A stretch of 64,000 nucleotides of DNA from positions 52,636,763 through 52,700,762 of the forward strand of contig CM067356.1 in assembly GCA_034190875.2 (NCBI GenBank), given 5' to 3'. Positions 1-11,886 of this stretch are shown here, piece by piece (the stretch's first letter is position 1; every line of letters begins with the position of its first letter). The notes beneath the pieces are model-generated. The model saw nothing but the letters and a program-made list of their open reading frames with translations. It had not been told where the DNA came from and searched no databases. Position numbers and translations under genes: made by a program. The DNA comes from Urechis unicinctus. Lineage: Eukaryota > Annelida > Polychaeta > Xenopneusta > Urechidae.

Positions 1-1499
1 AAGTGTCTGGAGATGAAGTCAGCAGCTTTACGATATACTGGTTTGTATACCATGGTTATTTTGTATATTGTAGCAGCCTCCCCAACGCTCTAATCATGGC
101 GGTAGTTTTTTTTTCTTCTAGAGTCTCAAGTCGTTAATGGTATGTAACCACATTGAAGTATATGTTAAAACGTTCACATGACTGCAAGTGCTTTACATTA
201 AGAATCTATAAAGGACTGCTGACTACTGTTAATGCAGCAATCGGTTGGATAACTTAAGTGGCTGGAATAATTCTCTGAACGAGCCATATCTCGTATATAG
301 AATATGGCGAGAGATCCGTCATATTCATTGAGGACCAGTTTTACTCACTTATGCCATAACTCTTATGTTTCCATGATATGCCAAAATGTAAATCAACAAG
401 AAATATATGACATATGGTCCAATATGTCTCTGATACCGCGCGCTAGGCTTGTTAATCCGATTATTCCATGTTTTCACTAGCAAAAATGCTGCTTACCGAA
501 CACAGATAAATATTGTTGGCTGTGCGCACCTGATTGTCTTCTTGAAAAATGAATGTGTAATGTACACCAAACTGTGGTGATTTGGACAGCCTGCGACATA
601 CAGGGCATACCGATCACGTTTACTGGTCGACCAACACAATACAAATGGCTGGGTAAGAACGACTCATCATATACGTAAGTAGACGTATTTATTGGGACAA
701 ACAAATATTCTGATCTCACTGTGAGTACAACGAAAGACGCTAATGCGAAAAGTCATCCGTAGGGTGGTGTTGATGGACAGGTGCCAGTGACAGGTAATGA
801 TCGGGTGATGACAGCGGATGACAGTGACAACGACACAGGGAGTCATAGGGCGTTGTCAGTGAACACAAGTACATCGGTTTTATGCGTGCTGTAGTTTATC
901 GTTTCTGACCGGACTACAATTCCTAAAGTCGTAAATTGCCTTAATTTGCTGATGACGCCATGGGTTGGATGTTGAATGTAACCCTTCTGTTTGTGAAATA
1001 ATTATGCAATAGAGTTGCAAACAGCACATGCTGTTCCCGGCCAACTAAATTGGGCGATCATGACTTTTATGGGATTAATGTCAGCTGCGAGACAAATTTC
1101 ATTTGAAGTTCATCAATTCTAAAAGAGACAGAAAAGATCTGAATTAGCTGATGAACGGTTGTCAAAATTCAACAAAACTGAACATTCAGACGAACCGACA
1201 CTCCGCACACATTTAAGCATGAAAAAATGTACCCGTAATTCAGAAACTTACATTGTTCTTACTTAGATAACGATACGGTAATCTGCAAACTTGCAATTCA
1301 TAGGCTAATGCGAAGGACAATCCATAATACCGATAATAACAAGTGGAAGCTTACTCATGTAATGTTCTTACGGAGTAGCAGGGGGTTCTCATACCCCCCC
1401 CCCCCTCCCCCAGTTATCTATACTATTCACTCTTTGGCAGCTTATACAATATTTTTGCTCACCCTAATTTAAGAGAAAGGCGCCTCGGACCCGACCCCA
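1..1499. other. AT-rich non-coding DNA, no gene seen
   Basis: No open frame here has recognisable protein character. The only notable item is a C-rich homopolymer-like tract near 1397-1412. The segment ends where homology to the internal Polinton sequence begins. Confidence 0.6.
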
Positions 1500-2088
1500 C
1501 AAAAATTCAAGAACAACGCTAACAGGTAAGTCGTGATTATCCAATATCCTTCCTTTATTATCACGAAACTGAACCAATAACTTATGCACTGTTTCGCTAG
1601 TGACACGTTAACATACAGGATTAGTGATGTTCGTGGTTATAATATCACCGAAAGAGCCACCCTCTAAGCCGACAACTTCAAGAAGGGTAGTGGGCGCACC
1701 ATCTAGCATGTTGTGTGTGGTGCTGACTAGATCGAGGTGAACATCAATTGTGTAGAACATGCTAAAGTTGATGGTACGGTCACCGGTGTAAGTACCTGAA
1801 TAAATCCACCGCCTTTCTAGACCGTCTTCAAGACCAAACATTGTTAACACTCCGTCTGATATACTCACAGTCCCATCAGGAATTTCGAGGGCAATAACCC
1901 CATTTACAGCATCAACTTCCAAACCAAGACCTAATGATGTAATTTGCTGCTGAAGAAGACTGAAACTCCATAGGCCACAGTATACGTGATTGACCTAAGA
2001 CCTACTTAAAGATCACCTGCATTATTGTCAATAGGATTTTGCAGGACACAGCCTCACCGCTTTGAACATCAGACAGAGTGTAATACAT
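1500..2088 (-). pseudogene. Remnant of candidate minor capsid protein gene
   Basis: Homologous to the minus-strand gene at 18733-19421. The distal part is open for about 104 codons (1608-1922) and contains the conserved stretch with VSTTHNMLDG followed by TTLLEVVGLEGGSFGDII. Unlike the complete copy, it lacks the extra GT dinucleotide, so this stretch reads through without a shift. The start region, with ATG at 2088-2086 on the minus strand, sits 6 bases from the divergent ATG at 2095, the same spacing as in the complete element. The 3' end is truncated at the edge of the remnant and the middle is damaged. Confidence 0.75.
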
Positions 2089-2094
2089 AGCACT

Positions 2095-3382
2095 ATGAAT
2101 AAAGAAGCCTTTACATTCAATACGAATAAAACGTACAAAACCGGGCCGGTCTATCCACTTCATATTGATCCTGAGGATCTGACACACCTTCTCATCCAGG
2201 TTAAGGCAGATAAAATTACAGATGCGTTTGGGGTGGAGTTCTTCAACCTGTTTGACAAATACTTGGTGCCAAACATAAGTGATGACAGCCTTGTAGTTGG
2301 CTGGAGAACCAACCACATGCAATACTGGCAGAACCAGGTAAACTTTGTTGTATGGTGCGCAACCAGTGGCTGCAGAGTTTCTGCCTTAGACCACCTCAAA
2401 TCTGACTCCCCAGCACTAAGTAACCTCTACAGGTTCCACGTCTACTACACCATCCGGAGACTTTTAGACGAAATGAGAATAGCCCTGCCGGATGACGCCA
2501 CATGGTCGGCTACCAACAATACCTTCTACAAGAGAATCTACCACCAGCTCTGCCACGAGTTTGGGGTTGACGAAAACAGCGGCAGGAGGATAAAGGGCGG
2601 TAACCAGGGCCTAGGACAGGTCTACTACACCGACCCTGAAACAAACGAGGTACGGGTGATCACTCATTACGGAAACACCCACCTGTACGAATCCGTTAGG
2701 CAAACAATTGGGAAATCAACTGACGGCTTTGTTTTCCAGGGCTGCAAGCTACATATTGATTTGATAAAACAAGACCAGGATGGGAGCAAACATCGCCTGG
2801 AGTATTTTCATCCTGGAAAAATCGGAGGGATTCACATCTCCAGGTATCACATGGATCAACGACAGCATTAGTACCTAGGTCTGGGCCATTCTTGGTGCTC
2901 AGGTGCAGACCCGCTCAGAGATACTAGGTGTTGGCACGTCCTTTGATGCTCAAAAGCAATTTCAGGCTAACGTTTAGTATGCAATCAACTCTCCAGTGGA
3001 CATTCCGTCATCCATCCGCAGGTATCAGAACGTCCGCCAGAATGCTTCCTCAAAGGTTGATTATGTGTTTGGAACAGGCATTTACATAGCTCCGTCGGAT
3101 ATGAGCCTCACCATTGGACACGATGCTGGGTACAACAACCTGATTACCATCGCAACTGAGGAACAGCAGATCGGCAGCAATACTGATGTCAACGTGGTTG
3201 CTGTACCTCCAGACAGAGGAAGCTTTGAGCCTCAGCCCGCCGCGCCCGCTACAGAAGACGCTCCGCCCGCCGCCGAAGACCCTCCACCCGCTGCTCCGCC
3301 ATCTACGCACTGGGATGAGAAAACCGCTCTTATTGTAAGTGGAATCGTTATAGGCTTAGCTGTGCTTTGGTTTGCTACGTAG
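2095..3382 (+). pseudogene. Remnant of the 444-aa Polinton tail-anchored protein gene
   Basis: Homologous to 19428-20747. The first 259 codons from ATG 2095 are open and keep the motif MQYWQNQVNFVVWCATSGC. A stop at 2869-2871 and a deletion then interrupt it. Homology resumes at about 2885 and the C-terminal part is open from about 2996 to 3382. The spacer before the membrane anchor is a Pro/Ala-rich linker that differs strongly from the full copy, while the final hydrophobic anchor is nearly identical. That suggests a fast-evolving linker in front of a conserved membrane anchor. Confidence 0.8.
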
Positions 3383-3908
3383 TAGGTCGCGGAGTATCAG
3401 GAGGATAACTCTTCCCCACCGCCACAGCTGCGGCCCATACATCTTCTACGATCCAACCAGCCACCTTTGCAGCTGACTTAATAAGCCATGATACAATGGA
3501 GCCAATGATTCCTGGAAGGGGGGCTGCTGCCTTACTGGCTACGCCCTTCAGGGCGTTTGCTAAGGAGTTCAGCTGCTTTTTAATCCACTCCTTTATGCCC
3601 GGTTTATCAGCTGGCGGTGGCGTTGGTGCCGGGGTTGGACTAGTGCTCCGTCTGCCCGTCAAAGCAACTACCAGGGTCGAGATTGCCAATCCAACTGCAG
3701 TGAGGATGGAGGCGATTGTTATGTCTAGCTCCCGGGACAGGGTGCGCACACGCTCAGCTAGCGTTGTGTCCTCGTTAAGAAATCTGTTGACCGTTTCCCT
3801 GATGCGATTAATTTGGGTTCGCAGACGTTTACAGTTAACAGAGGAAGCCTCAACACGCACACGCCGCAGGTCCTGCAGCTCTGCAAGTTCATTGCTTGCA
3901 ATTTCCAT
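3375..3908 (-). pseudogene. Polinton small membrane/coiled-coil protein (177-aa ORF in remnant)
   Basis: An uninterrupted 177-codon minus-strand ORF starts at ATG 3908 and overlaps the tail of the preceding plus-strand gene. Residues 1-60 are charged and helical (ELAELQDLRR, then an INRIRETVNR stretch), residues about 65-85 are a hydrophobic segment, a Pro/Thr-rich linker follows, and the last third is an amphipathic/hydrophobic region. The complete Polinton carries the same gene at 20721-21273 but with a shift near its start, so this remnant preserves the better frame. I do not recognise a function. A virion or membrane-active role is only an inference from composition. Confidence 0.6.
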
Positions 3909-4190
3909 GCTGGACTATCAACCCTCCCTGTCTCTTTCAGGCTTGCCAATTTAGCTTTCCGCCGGTCTATATCCCTTTCTATCTCAGTTATCTTAGCTAG
4001 GTTGTTGACCAGCTCACCCCACTAGGTCTGCATAGCCTTGTCAAGCCCTATAAGCTCTCTGAAGGGTAGTTCGTTGTCTTGGATGGTATTTTGAGGGGGA
4101 GGGGATAAGTCTCATCCTCTATTTCAGCGAGCCAATCCTCATCCTCTCTTCCAGAGTCGTGCACATCCTCCTCCAGTACGTCGTTAAATG
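3909..4190 (-). pseudogene. Remnant of Polinton acidic/coiled protein gene C-terminus
   Basis: The minus strand matches the distal part of the gene at 21283-22046, including the GLDKAMQT region. It carries an in-frame TAG where the full copy has CAG. The upstream acidic half is largely deleted. This region directly precedes the first capsid codons, as in the complete element. Confidence 0.55.
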
Positions 4191-4199
4191 TTGACAAAC

Positions 4200-4292
4200 T
4201 CCATACTTATGGACGCAAACTAAACCCACACCGCCGGATACGCGAGCCACTCGGGGTAAAAGGCGTGCGACAGTCTGTAGTTAGTCTGTAGC
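4200..4292 (+). pseudogene. First codons of Polinton major capsid gene, truncated
   Basis: About 85 bases match the start of the capsid gene at 22087-22170 (the stretch encoding YGRKLNPHRRIREPLG). The sequence then jumps into the gene equivalent to 23970-24641. The capsid core and the packaging ATPase are absent from this remnant. Confidence 0.75.
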
Positions 4293-4299
4293 ACTGGGG

Positions 4300-4687
4300 G
4301 TCAGGCACGTTAGTACCTTGGTGAGCAGCCTCTTACAATTGACCAGGTTGAATTAATGTCTGACGAAGTGATCACAAAGCTGTGAAATACGAGGCTCGGC
4401 TAGGCGCTAGCATGACGCACACTATAGGTGAGGCAGTGCTATAGCCATACTCAGGTATTGCTTGTATGTTTCAATCAATCCCACCTGAACACCAGCGGAA
4501 GCTTATTAAAGACCTCGAGGCTGACCCCATGGTTGGGCATGCGCTGAGCACTACTACATGTGAGCTATATCATCGCTTTGGAATGTTCTTAGCTCCACTT
4601 ACCGCGGCTTTAACAACAGTTAAGCACTGTCTATTTGGAAAAACAAGCACAATATCCACAGGGACCGGCGGAGTAACTCTGCTGTAA
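4300..4687 (+). pseudogene. Remnant of Polinton 145+77-aa membrane protein gene
   Basis: Matches 24240-24641. The second half is open from ATG 4466 to 4687, with the motif GHALSTTTCELYHRFGMFLAPLTAA split over two runs. At the position where the complete element has a TGA stop directly before ATG 24408, this copy has TGT (4463-4465), so the two halves read as one continuous frame here. This suggests the two full-copy ORFs were originally one gene. Confidence 0.7.
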
Positions 4688-4754
4688 CATGTGCTTAACT
4701 CCACTATAGCTTACCAAGAGCTGATAATTAGACAAACAAATTTAGTAAGTAAAC

Positions 4755-5149
4755 ATGGAAGAAATGAACGCGAATCAAGGGGACACAACATCGGTAGAGA
4801 TAACGCCATTGTCCAACGAGCGACAAAAAACGCTAAAACAGTAGCGGCAGGACAAAAGGGTGCTGTAGCTTGAACAACCAGTCAGAATAAGCTTCTGAAA
4901 GAGATCTGCGAGGGTAAGGCCACGCTTACAGAAGCTAGAGATGAAGCCGACGAGCCAACATCAACCAGTCAGCCTCCAGAAAGGTGGGCTTGGACAACAT
5001 GGGCTTCGCCTTTGGTTATCAGCGGCGTTGGGGTGTTTGGACTAGCATGATATTTGTACAGGCACAAACTAGTAGCCTCACACCCTAAACAGGTTGTGGT
5101 ACAAAAGCCTCCGGACATTGATTTAAAAGATCCTATTAACATGGAATAA
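4755..5149 (+). pseudogene. Remnant of Polinton single-pass membrane protein gene
   Basis: Homologous to 24759-25136. It keeps the basic N-terminus (ATG 4755), the hydrophobic segment and the C-terminal motif beginning VVVQKPPD, but carries an in-frame TGA at 4872-4874 and other changes. It is followed immediately by the remnant of the next gene, as in the full copy. Confidence 0.7.
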
Positions 5150-5150
5150 G

Positions 5151-5388
5151 ACGACAACGCCAACTACTAATGCTCGTCAATGCGCTGTGCCATGGTGCAG
5201 TTGTTTCCGGTATAGCAATAGTATACCGTTATACCAAACTTGCTAAGATGGCTCTGGGTGGGTCTCTGCCGCGTTTTTAATTTTCGCCACGCGATCTGGC
5301 TATGGCTGTTGCCGAAGTATCACTAGCTATGGCTACAAAGGATATGCTAATTAAACAAGGGATGTTACCAGGTAATATACTTGCTTAA
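5151..5388 (+). pseudogene. Remnant of Polinton 79-aa conserved protein gene
   Basis: Matches 25138-25377. The start codon is damaged and the frame is broken at least twice, but the C-terminal part encoding LAMAVAEVSLAMATKDMLIK is still readable. The following gene is almost entirely deleted: only a short piece like 25546-25568 remains before the jump into the polymerase. Confidence 0.65.
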
Positions 5389-5429
5389 GTAATGGTCTCG
5401 ATTGCGAACTGAACGGTTAGATCTGTGCG

Positions 5430-5858
5430 GGGATTCCGTCCGCGACCATTGTCATATAACAGGCAAGTACAGGGGGGCAGCCCACAATGCATGCCACCTT
5501 AAGCTATGGTTGAATTCTAATACAACGGTTGTGCCTGTAGTATTTCATAATCTATGGGGCTATGTCTCCCACCTCTTGATGCAGGCCGTATGCAAGGTGG
5601 AAGGGAAGATCAACTGTATCCCAAACAATATGGAGAAGTATATATCCCTATTGATCGGACAAGCTGGTGTCTGCAAACAACCCAGACGCCTTTACAGAGA
5701 CGGCTAAGTGTGAACCTGATGAAACGATACGCCGGCTGGTACTGCGCAAGGGAGTGTATCCCTAAGAGTTTATGGCTGGCAGGGATAAGTTTGGTGCCTC
5801 GCTGCCGCCAATCCAGGAATTTTACAGCAAGCTCTCTGAGCAAGGTGTATCTAATTAT
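5430..5858 (+). pseudogene. Polinton DNA polymerase B fragment
   Basis: Corresponds to about 28950-29424 of the complete polymerase. It contains the second half of the HNH-like module (VRDHCHITGKYRGAAHNAC) and the exonuclease region NCIPNNMEKYISL, then frame changes. All polymerase catalytic motifs are missing, so this is a non-functional piece. Confidence 0.85.
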
Positions 5859-8800
5859 TGGCCCCCTAAAATGCCCATTAAGCTAGAATGAATAGTTATT
5901 ACAATTTAAGTACTTAAAAATGTTTGAATGTAGTATTGGATTTTTGAATATATACCTCAAGCTGAGCTAGTCCTAGACAGGTTAGATGTTGTGAATGGCA
6001 AAGAAGCCTCACAACTGTTTGTTCTTTCCAGATAAATTTTATGGAAGTTCAAATGCGCGTGAACAATAAACGCCATAGGAATATTGTATATTTTTCGACG
6101 GATCAACCTATCAATAGGTATATGAACACTATGACAAAATCTAGGTATCCTAGCAATTTTGGTAACCTAGCCTTTTTCGGAAGTCATGTTTGTTTTGTCT
6201 AAGTTTTGTCCAAGTGCCGCTTTCAAAACATACCTATATTTAGTAAAACATTCTGTGATTAACTTCCGTCACACGCAAACTCAAAAATCATGTGGAAACG
6301 CGTGTTCTACCATTCATTTCAATAGTTAATCATTTTAGGTGGAACAAACGAAGGTATACATACGTCAAGTACTCATTTGGTCAGTTTTGGTTTTCACATA
6401 TCCATGCTTAAGATCTAAGAGCAAACAACTGCCAAACAAAAGTAAATATCAGCTATCATTACGTATCAATTGATCTTGAAAAATGCAGCCCGCCAAATTG
6501 AGAGTGTAACGTAGATTTCGGTCGTCATATGACTTTCAAGAGTGCACTTAGTTGATGAAAATTAGGCTAAACATGCATTTGGTTCACATGCTTGTCACCT
6601 GTGAGTAAAAGAGTGGGTATTTGTATGCGGATGAACGAACTGCTGTCAAGATTTGCACGAGTCGCAATAAAACGAAACTGCAGTGATACTCAAAAACTTC
6701 AAGCTAGGAATAGCTTACACTATTGTTGTAGCTCACAGCGAAATTGGAAACAAAACAAACATGATCGGGTACTCACAGTGCGGTCGGTATGCATTGCGGT
6801 TGCTCTTTATTTCGTTAAGTTATTGCGCTATATAATAAGATATCTAAACCAATTGATAAGTGACATTTAGTCCTAACTGAATCAAAATTCCCAATACTTC
6901 TTACATCAGACGATATCCATGTTACCTCAGGATGCGATATTATAATATAAATCCACTGCCACACCCAGGCGAGAAATTCTACATTCTTGTAGATTAATGC
7001 TAGAGATTAGAGTACGTTGCAATTGGTATGAAATTCAAATTTCAATATATTCTAGTGAACTTAAAGCGTGGTTCTTAGAAAGTAGTCTAAGCTTGCATGG
7101 TGGTTATTGGACTAAGTAGGCCCATTTATAAACATGGCGTCGATTTAAGCTACACATGTGGTTGTCTCGCGATAGCAATAAGTGGATTATATGAAATACT
7201 TGACACGTAACCGGGGTTAAACGTATCTCTGGAAAACTTCATAAAATGGTTCATTTAGATGGCAATCGAGAGCCTTGACAAGTATTTGAGGCATTATAGT
7301 TAAACCATGACAATATCCTGCTGTGGCAGCGGCTTAGGTGTAGATTGAGAGCAGGAGGAGGGATTTGATAAGAGACGCAATTTGTCATTTAAGTATTCTG
7401 TTCGTTTGAACAAGTGTCCAATGAGTCCTATGGCTTAGATCAGCTAGACACACACATTTGTACAATTCAAATATTCATGTGATAAATTTATTGAAGGCAC
7501 CTGTTGTTGTGCTTCTTGGAAGTGTTCACCAGTGCTGAAAATAGACAAAAGTACGATTTTTAATGGTTATATGTTTTGTGGTCTTGTGCTTCTTGGAAGT
7601 GTTCACCAGTGCTGAAAATAGACAAAAGTTCGATTTTTAATGGTTATATGTTTTGTGGTCCAAACTAACCGCGCTATTGTACCTTATTGACCGAACTAAC
7701 CGAGTAGTATCTTATTGACCAAACTAATCAAGCAGGTGTACCTTAATTACATGCAACTCGTTTGTTACATTGCTCAAAGAACTCTTCCCGTTCGGTTTAC
7801 TCATAGAAGTTCAAAATGATATCATGACTTCAGTAATAACTCGTCCGATTGATTGGTGGTTTTGTCGAGAGTTTTCGAACGATTATGAATCACATAATCC
7901 ACGATCGACCATGATGCATGATGAGTACATCGGGGAACATTTGCAGCTATTAAGCAATTTGTTAGAGGTTTTGACCTGTGAGTAGTTTTAAAAGAGTCTT
8001 TGCCTTTTGGTGATAGCGGTGTTAGTCTGCATCGAGTGTAAACATATCTGCCAATAAGGTCGAGTTTTTGCACGAAATGAAGTGATTTTATTAAAAAAAG
8101 ATGGGTTTTTATTAATGGTGCGCCAATTATGGAGGGCATGTGCATGGCACAAGATTCAAAATATAGTCAAACTCACAGGCGCTCGGTAATCGATGCTTAG
8201 CTTCCTAGCACCGAGTCACCTTTCAATATATTCTGCGTTCGAATGCTTATTGTCAAGAACCGAGCGCTGTGATGACCACTGCACGCGAAACTAGGTGCCC
8301 GCTCTCACTCAACAACCACATAACCTGCCGAATTCCTCGTCCTCAAGTAATATCGCCTTTCCCGAGAGCTCGCGCCCCCGAGAGCCCTGTGTGTGTTGGG
8401 TCTCACCAGTCTCACTGCTTTATTATGCCGATGGCATGCGGGGCTGAGACGTGTACGGAAGACAAATGGGGCACATAGTCCATCATATCAGAGACGCCTC
8501 GAATAATTCCTATATAACGCAGATAAGACATTTGCCTATCTCTCAGAACAAGGGCATTACGAAGTATGTTGATTTAATGGCGCAGTGAATTCAAATCGAA
8601 TAGCTATTTGGTTACCTTGACGATTCGATTGCTAGCTTGATATTGGCTTTGGCTAAATTCGTTGTAGAGATGTCGTTGAATCATCGGATACTAATGCTGT
8701 TGATTCTTTGAATGCTCACTCACATAAACGAAAACTTAATAATATTTTTAGGATATGCATGAATAAATTGTGATACCCTTGTTAGCCCTGGTGCTTGGTA
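5859..8800. other. Non-coding stretch with a 77-bp tandem duplication
   Basis: AT-rich sequence with no ORF of recognisable character. The only clear internal structure is the duplication at 7507-7660, listed separately. Confidence 0.6.
7507..7660. repeat. 77-bp tandem duplication (2 copies)
   Basis: The unit at 7507-7583 is repeated at 7584-7660 with about one mismatch (A versus T in the AAAAGTNCG part). The near identity indicates a recent local duplication in non-coding DNA. Confidence 0.9.
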
Positions 8801-8814
8801 TCAGGACTGTTTTT

Positions 8815-8990
8815 AGATAGACACTTTTGAGCAAAAAGCCCTATGTCCTGACATGCATAGCATTTGACATCCTTATACTTGCATTCATGAGCCACATGAT
8901 TCCCTCCACACCTGATGCACTCAACAACTATGCGCCACCTCAGTCTGCCTGTACCTCCTGGGTGCTTGTGTACTCAGCTTTTTCACTTCT
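8815..8990 (-). pseudogene. Retroelement gag zinc-knuckle fragment
   Basis: On the minus strand this stretch reads a typical retroelement nucleocapsid pattern. The first knuckle CIRCGGNHVAHEC fits C-x2-C-x3-H-x4-C. It is followed by the linker KYKDVK and a second knuckle, CYACQDIGLFAQKC, in which the histidine has been lost. Arrangement and linker match Gypsy-type gag proteins. The open frame is short with stops on both sides, and no pol or LTR is visible beside it. It is therefore an isolated decayed fragment, most likely of a Gypsy-like element. Confidence 0.7.
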
Positions 8991-10275
8991 GTGATAGCAG
9001 GCTTTGTAGATAGTTCTACATTTTTTGGCTGCAAGTTCCATAATGTGGGCTATATTTATTGAATGTCAGGCCTTCCTCTTACAGGAGACGTCTCTGGATC
9101 CGGGTGTCATTTATTCCACACACCACCCGATATCTAAGCATATTCTCCAATTGATCACAATAATTACTTGTGCAATTTTCCTGAGAGCTGCCACATGGAT
9201 TCTCCTTGCACCCGAACTCTGCTGTGCGGGTCTTCTGACCATATGTTATTCATACGACAACTTACAGGTATCCGAAAACACAGAATAATTGCATTAATTG
9301 CGCAATGCGGGTTTTACAACAAATATCGAACTATCTCTATTACACATACGGAGTCTATAATAGCCAAATCTTTAATATTCATAAGTAAAAACGCCGGCTT
9401 GGCATGAGGGAGCATAAATTCACATGATATCTTATGTAGCTCTGCAAAATAAGAATCAGGCAAACATCACCAAGAACGTTGGCTATCACCCATTGGATTA
9501 AAATTAATAAATATTTATGTATGCATATATTTACACAGCAAAGGGAATAGTTCAGATTAATCATCATATCATATCCTTAGCCATGGCAATAGATAATATC
9601 AATGATGATTTCAGCCCAGGGGTGACAATTACGTCATAATGTTATTATGTTATCAAGACTAAGGAATACCATGTAATCTGTCAGGCAGTGAGGGGAAATT
9701 GTGCATCCCTGAAATCAAAATGATTTTTTTTAGATGTAGATGACGGTTAAAGAGGTCATGGTATTCGATACCACCATCTTTCAAACCATGGCCAGTTCCA
9801 TTGTCTATATTGTGTTCCTTATTGATACGCGCAACTTATTCTTCAACACAAGTTATTTGTTAGTAGTGCAAAGAGCAATACAGTCATGAAACCAGTCAAC
9901 AATGTCAAATAACAGGTTACCCTATGTGCGCACTACGCCTTTTGAAATATGATACCCATTGTGACGATCTCGATCAAGTCGCGATGACTGCAGTAGTTAT
10001 TCCTAGCCCATCATCCTTGCAAGTGAAGTTGCAATGAAAAACGCATGGAATCAGCTTTATGAATTAGTCAACAAATAGTGAAGTAGATAGGGAACATGAC
10101 TTGTTCTTTACAAAACATAACACGTCCTTTGTTGCTCGGGATAGATGACAGTCGTCATATAATAAATAGAATACATAAGTACTACAAATTGCTATTCTAA
10201 TGAATAGTGTCCATCAGAGCTGCAATTTTCTAACGGTATATCAGTCGTATTTAGAATCAATTCATAAACACGGTT
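8991..10275. other. No gene seen
   Basis: AT-rich sequence between the gag fragment and the BEL/Pao remnant. The short open frames here have no recognisable domain or codon character. Confidence 0.55.
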
Positions 10276-10527
10276 TTCTCATAGTTTGATTGAGATTTAA
10301 TGATTTAAGAGTGTTTCCTACTTTGAAAGTGTGCTTAGTTAAGGGGTACAATTTATAACCTACAAGTGTATATCAGATTTTGTATGGCATTCAAGTATGA
10401 GTAGCCAGTCATGTATGTAATGTACTCATGAATTTATTTTGAAACTGTCATCTTCGTTTAGTATGATGCTCCCTAGTTGCATCATAAGGGCCGGGATGTA
10501 ACGACGATAGGGAATGGGGTAAATGTG

Positions 10528-10583
10528 TGACGTCACATATTTGATGTAACGGATGGCAGGGAATGGGAACAAGCATGACGTCA
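10528..10583. promoter_or_regulatory. Two consensus CRE sites (TGACGTCA) in the BEL/Pao leader
   Basis: Perfect 8-bp palindromes TGACGTCA occur at 10528-10535 and 10576-10583, 48 bp apart, just upstream of the gag ATG at 10671. This is the canonical CREB/ATF binding sequence. Placement between the candidate LTR piece and gag suggests an element promoter; that role is inference. Confidence 0.5.
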
Positions 10584-10670
10584 CCACTTTATGCGTGCGA
10601 GAAGGTTTTTGGCTGTCATCGGATGATGAAGCCACGTGCTTTGTAATTTTTAGCCTACAGATATACCTGG

Positions 10671-11886
10671 ATGGCTGATGCTCGTGGCACAACAGAAGCT
10701 GATGACATAGATGAGAAAACATCCACATTTGAGCCATATCAAGAACTTGAGCAGAAACTGAAGGATCAACGAGAGAAGAAGATGAAGGAAATGGAAGACT
10801 TACGACTCAAAGTCAATATTCAGCGCCGGGAATTGGAGCTGGAACATCCGCGGTATGTCCAAGAAATGGAATTCGAAATAAAAAGGTTGCAGAAGGAGCA
10901 ACATGACATCTAGTCTTTGACGGCGCGGAGCCGAATGTTCTTTGGAGGAATGTCTAGAGTACACGGTGACGATTCAACCTTGATCCTAGCCGACACGATG
11001 CAGAACCTTCTAGAGTACTCAAGATCGCATCAACAATATATAGTGGACAACCTACATGCACCCAAGATAGATCTCATAAAGTTTAATGGTGATCAACTTA
11101 AATATTGGCCATTCATGAGTTCGCTTGATTATGCAGTAGTGAACAAGGTTATTGATGAAGGCACAAAGCTGAACACCCTGATTCAGAGTTGAACTGGGGA
11201 TGTCAACAGCCTCCTTCAATGCTGCCTCATTAAAGAACCTGCAGACGGTAACAAGCTGGCTCAGAAACTTCTGAAGAAGAGATATGGCAATGATGAGGTG
11301 CTTTCACAAGCTTGGATAAATAGGATTCTGAACAGGCCAAAGGTCAAGGATCTGAAACAGTTTCCAAAGCCTTGCAGATGACCTGAGAACCTGCAGAGAG
11401 ACACTCATCACCATGGAGATCTGCAGCAGATAGAGACACACACAAGCTTGAAGGCTATTGCTGCAAAGTTCTCAGATCAAGATTATAGCGGATGGCTGAA
11501 AGTGAATTACTCAATAAAGGAAAAAAGAGAAAAGGAGCATCTCACTAAAGGACATCGTGGACTTTATTGACAAGATGGTAAGGGAAAGGTCTGACCCTGT
11601 ATTTGGATACATCGACAACTCCCAAACCACCAAAGAGAGTAGCCAAACCTCAAAACTACAGAAGCTCGATAGGCGTGGCTCCAGGAGGACCACTTTCGTT
11701 ACTGATGCTACTTCAGCTGTCAATGATCAAAGGAAGACTACGAACTACAACTGTCCCAAATGTAAGGCATGTCATTTCCTGAACCAGTGCTCAGGATTCC
11801 GTGCAATGTCAGTTACAGACAGGAAAAGCAATCCGTTAGTAAACTGCTTTCAGTATGGTCACAAAGGCAGGGATTGCACTCGATAA
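10671..11886 (+). pseudogene. BEL/Pao gag
   Basis: ATG 10671 opens a charged coiled-coil N-terminus. In-frame stops follow at 10911-10913 (TAG) and 11190-11192 (TGA), with coding homology continuing in the same frame across both. The middle part (LIKFNGDQLKYWPFMSSLDY) is the retrotransposon gag type known as DUF1759, which pairs a particle-forming domain with BEL/Pao polyproteins. The distal part has cysteine/histidine motifs (CPKCKACHFLNQC and a CxYGHKGRDC knuckle), as expected for nucleocapsid. Several frames must be combined to follow it, so it is a pseudogene. Confidence 0.8.

Larger units (their letters stand above)
1500..5858 (+). mobile_element. Internally deleted Polinton/Maverick remnant
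   Basis: This is a decayed relative of the complete Polinton at 16373-31469, in the same orientation. It is collinear from a point matching about 18745 of the full copy to one matching about 29424. Two large internal deletions are visible. One jumps from the first codons of the capsid gene (about 4290) to the equivalent of about 24240, removing most of the capsid gene and the ATPase. The other jumps from the equivalent of about 25568 to about 28950 (near 5430), removing the integrase and the first half of the polymerase. No terminal inverted repeats are present. The remaining genes carry many stops and frame changes. Several positions keep an older reading frame than the complete copy, so this remnant is a useful comparison sequence. 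Confidence 0.9.

Noticed and set aside
1397-1412. C-rich tract as a telomere-like or G-quadruplex element
   Set aside because: A short single homopolymer-like run without repeated spacing. Nothing beyond a low-complexity tract can be supported.
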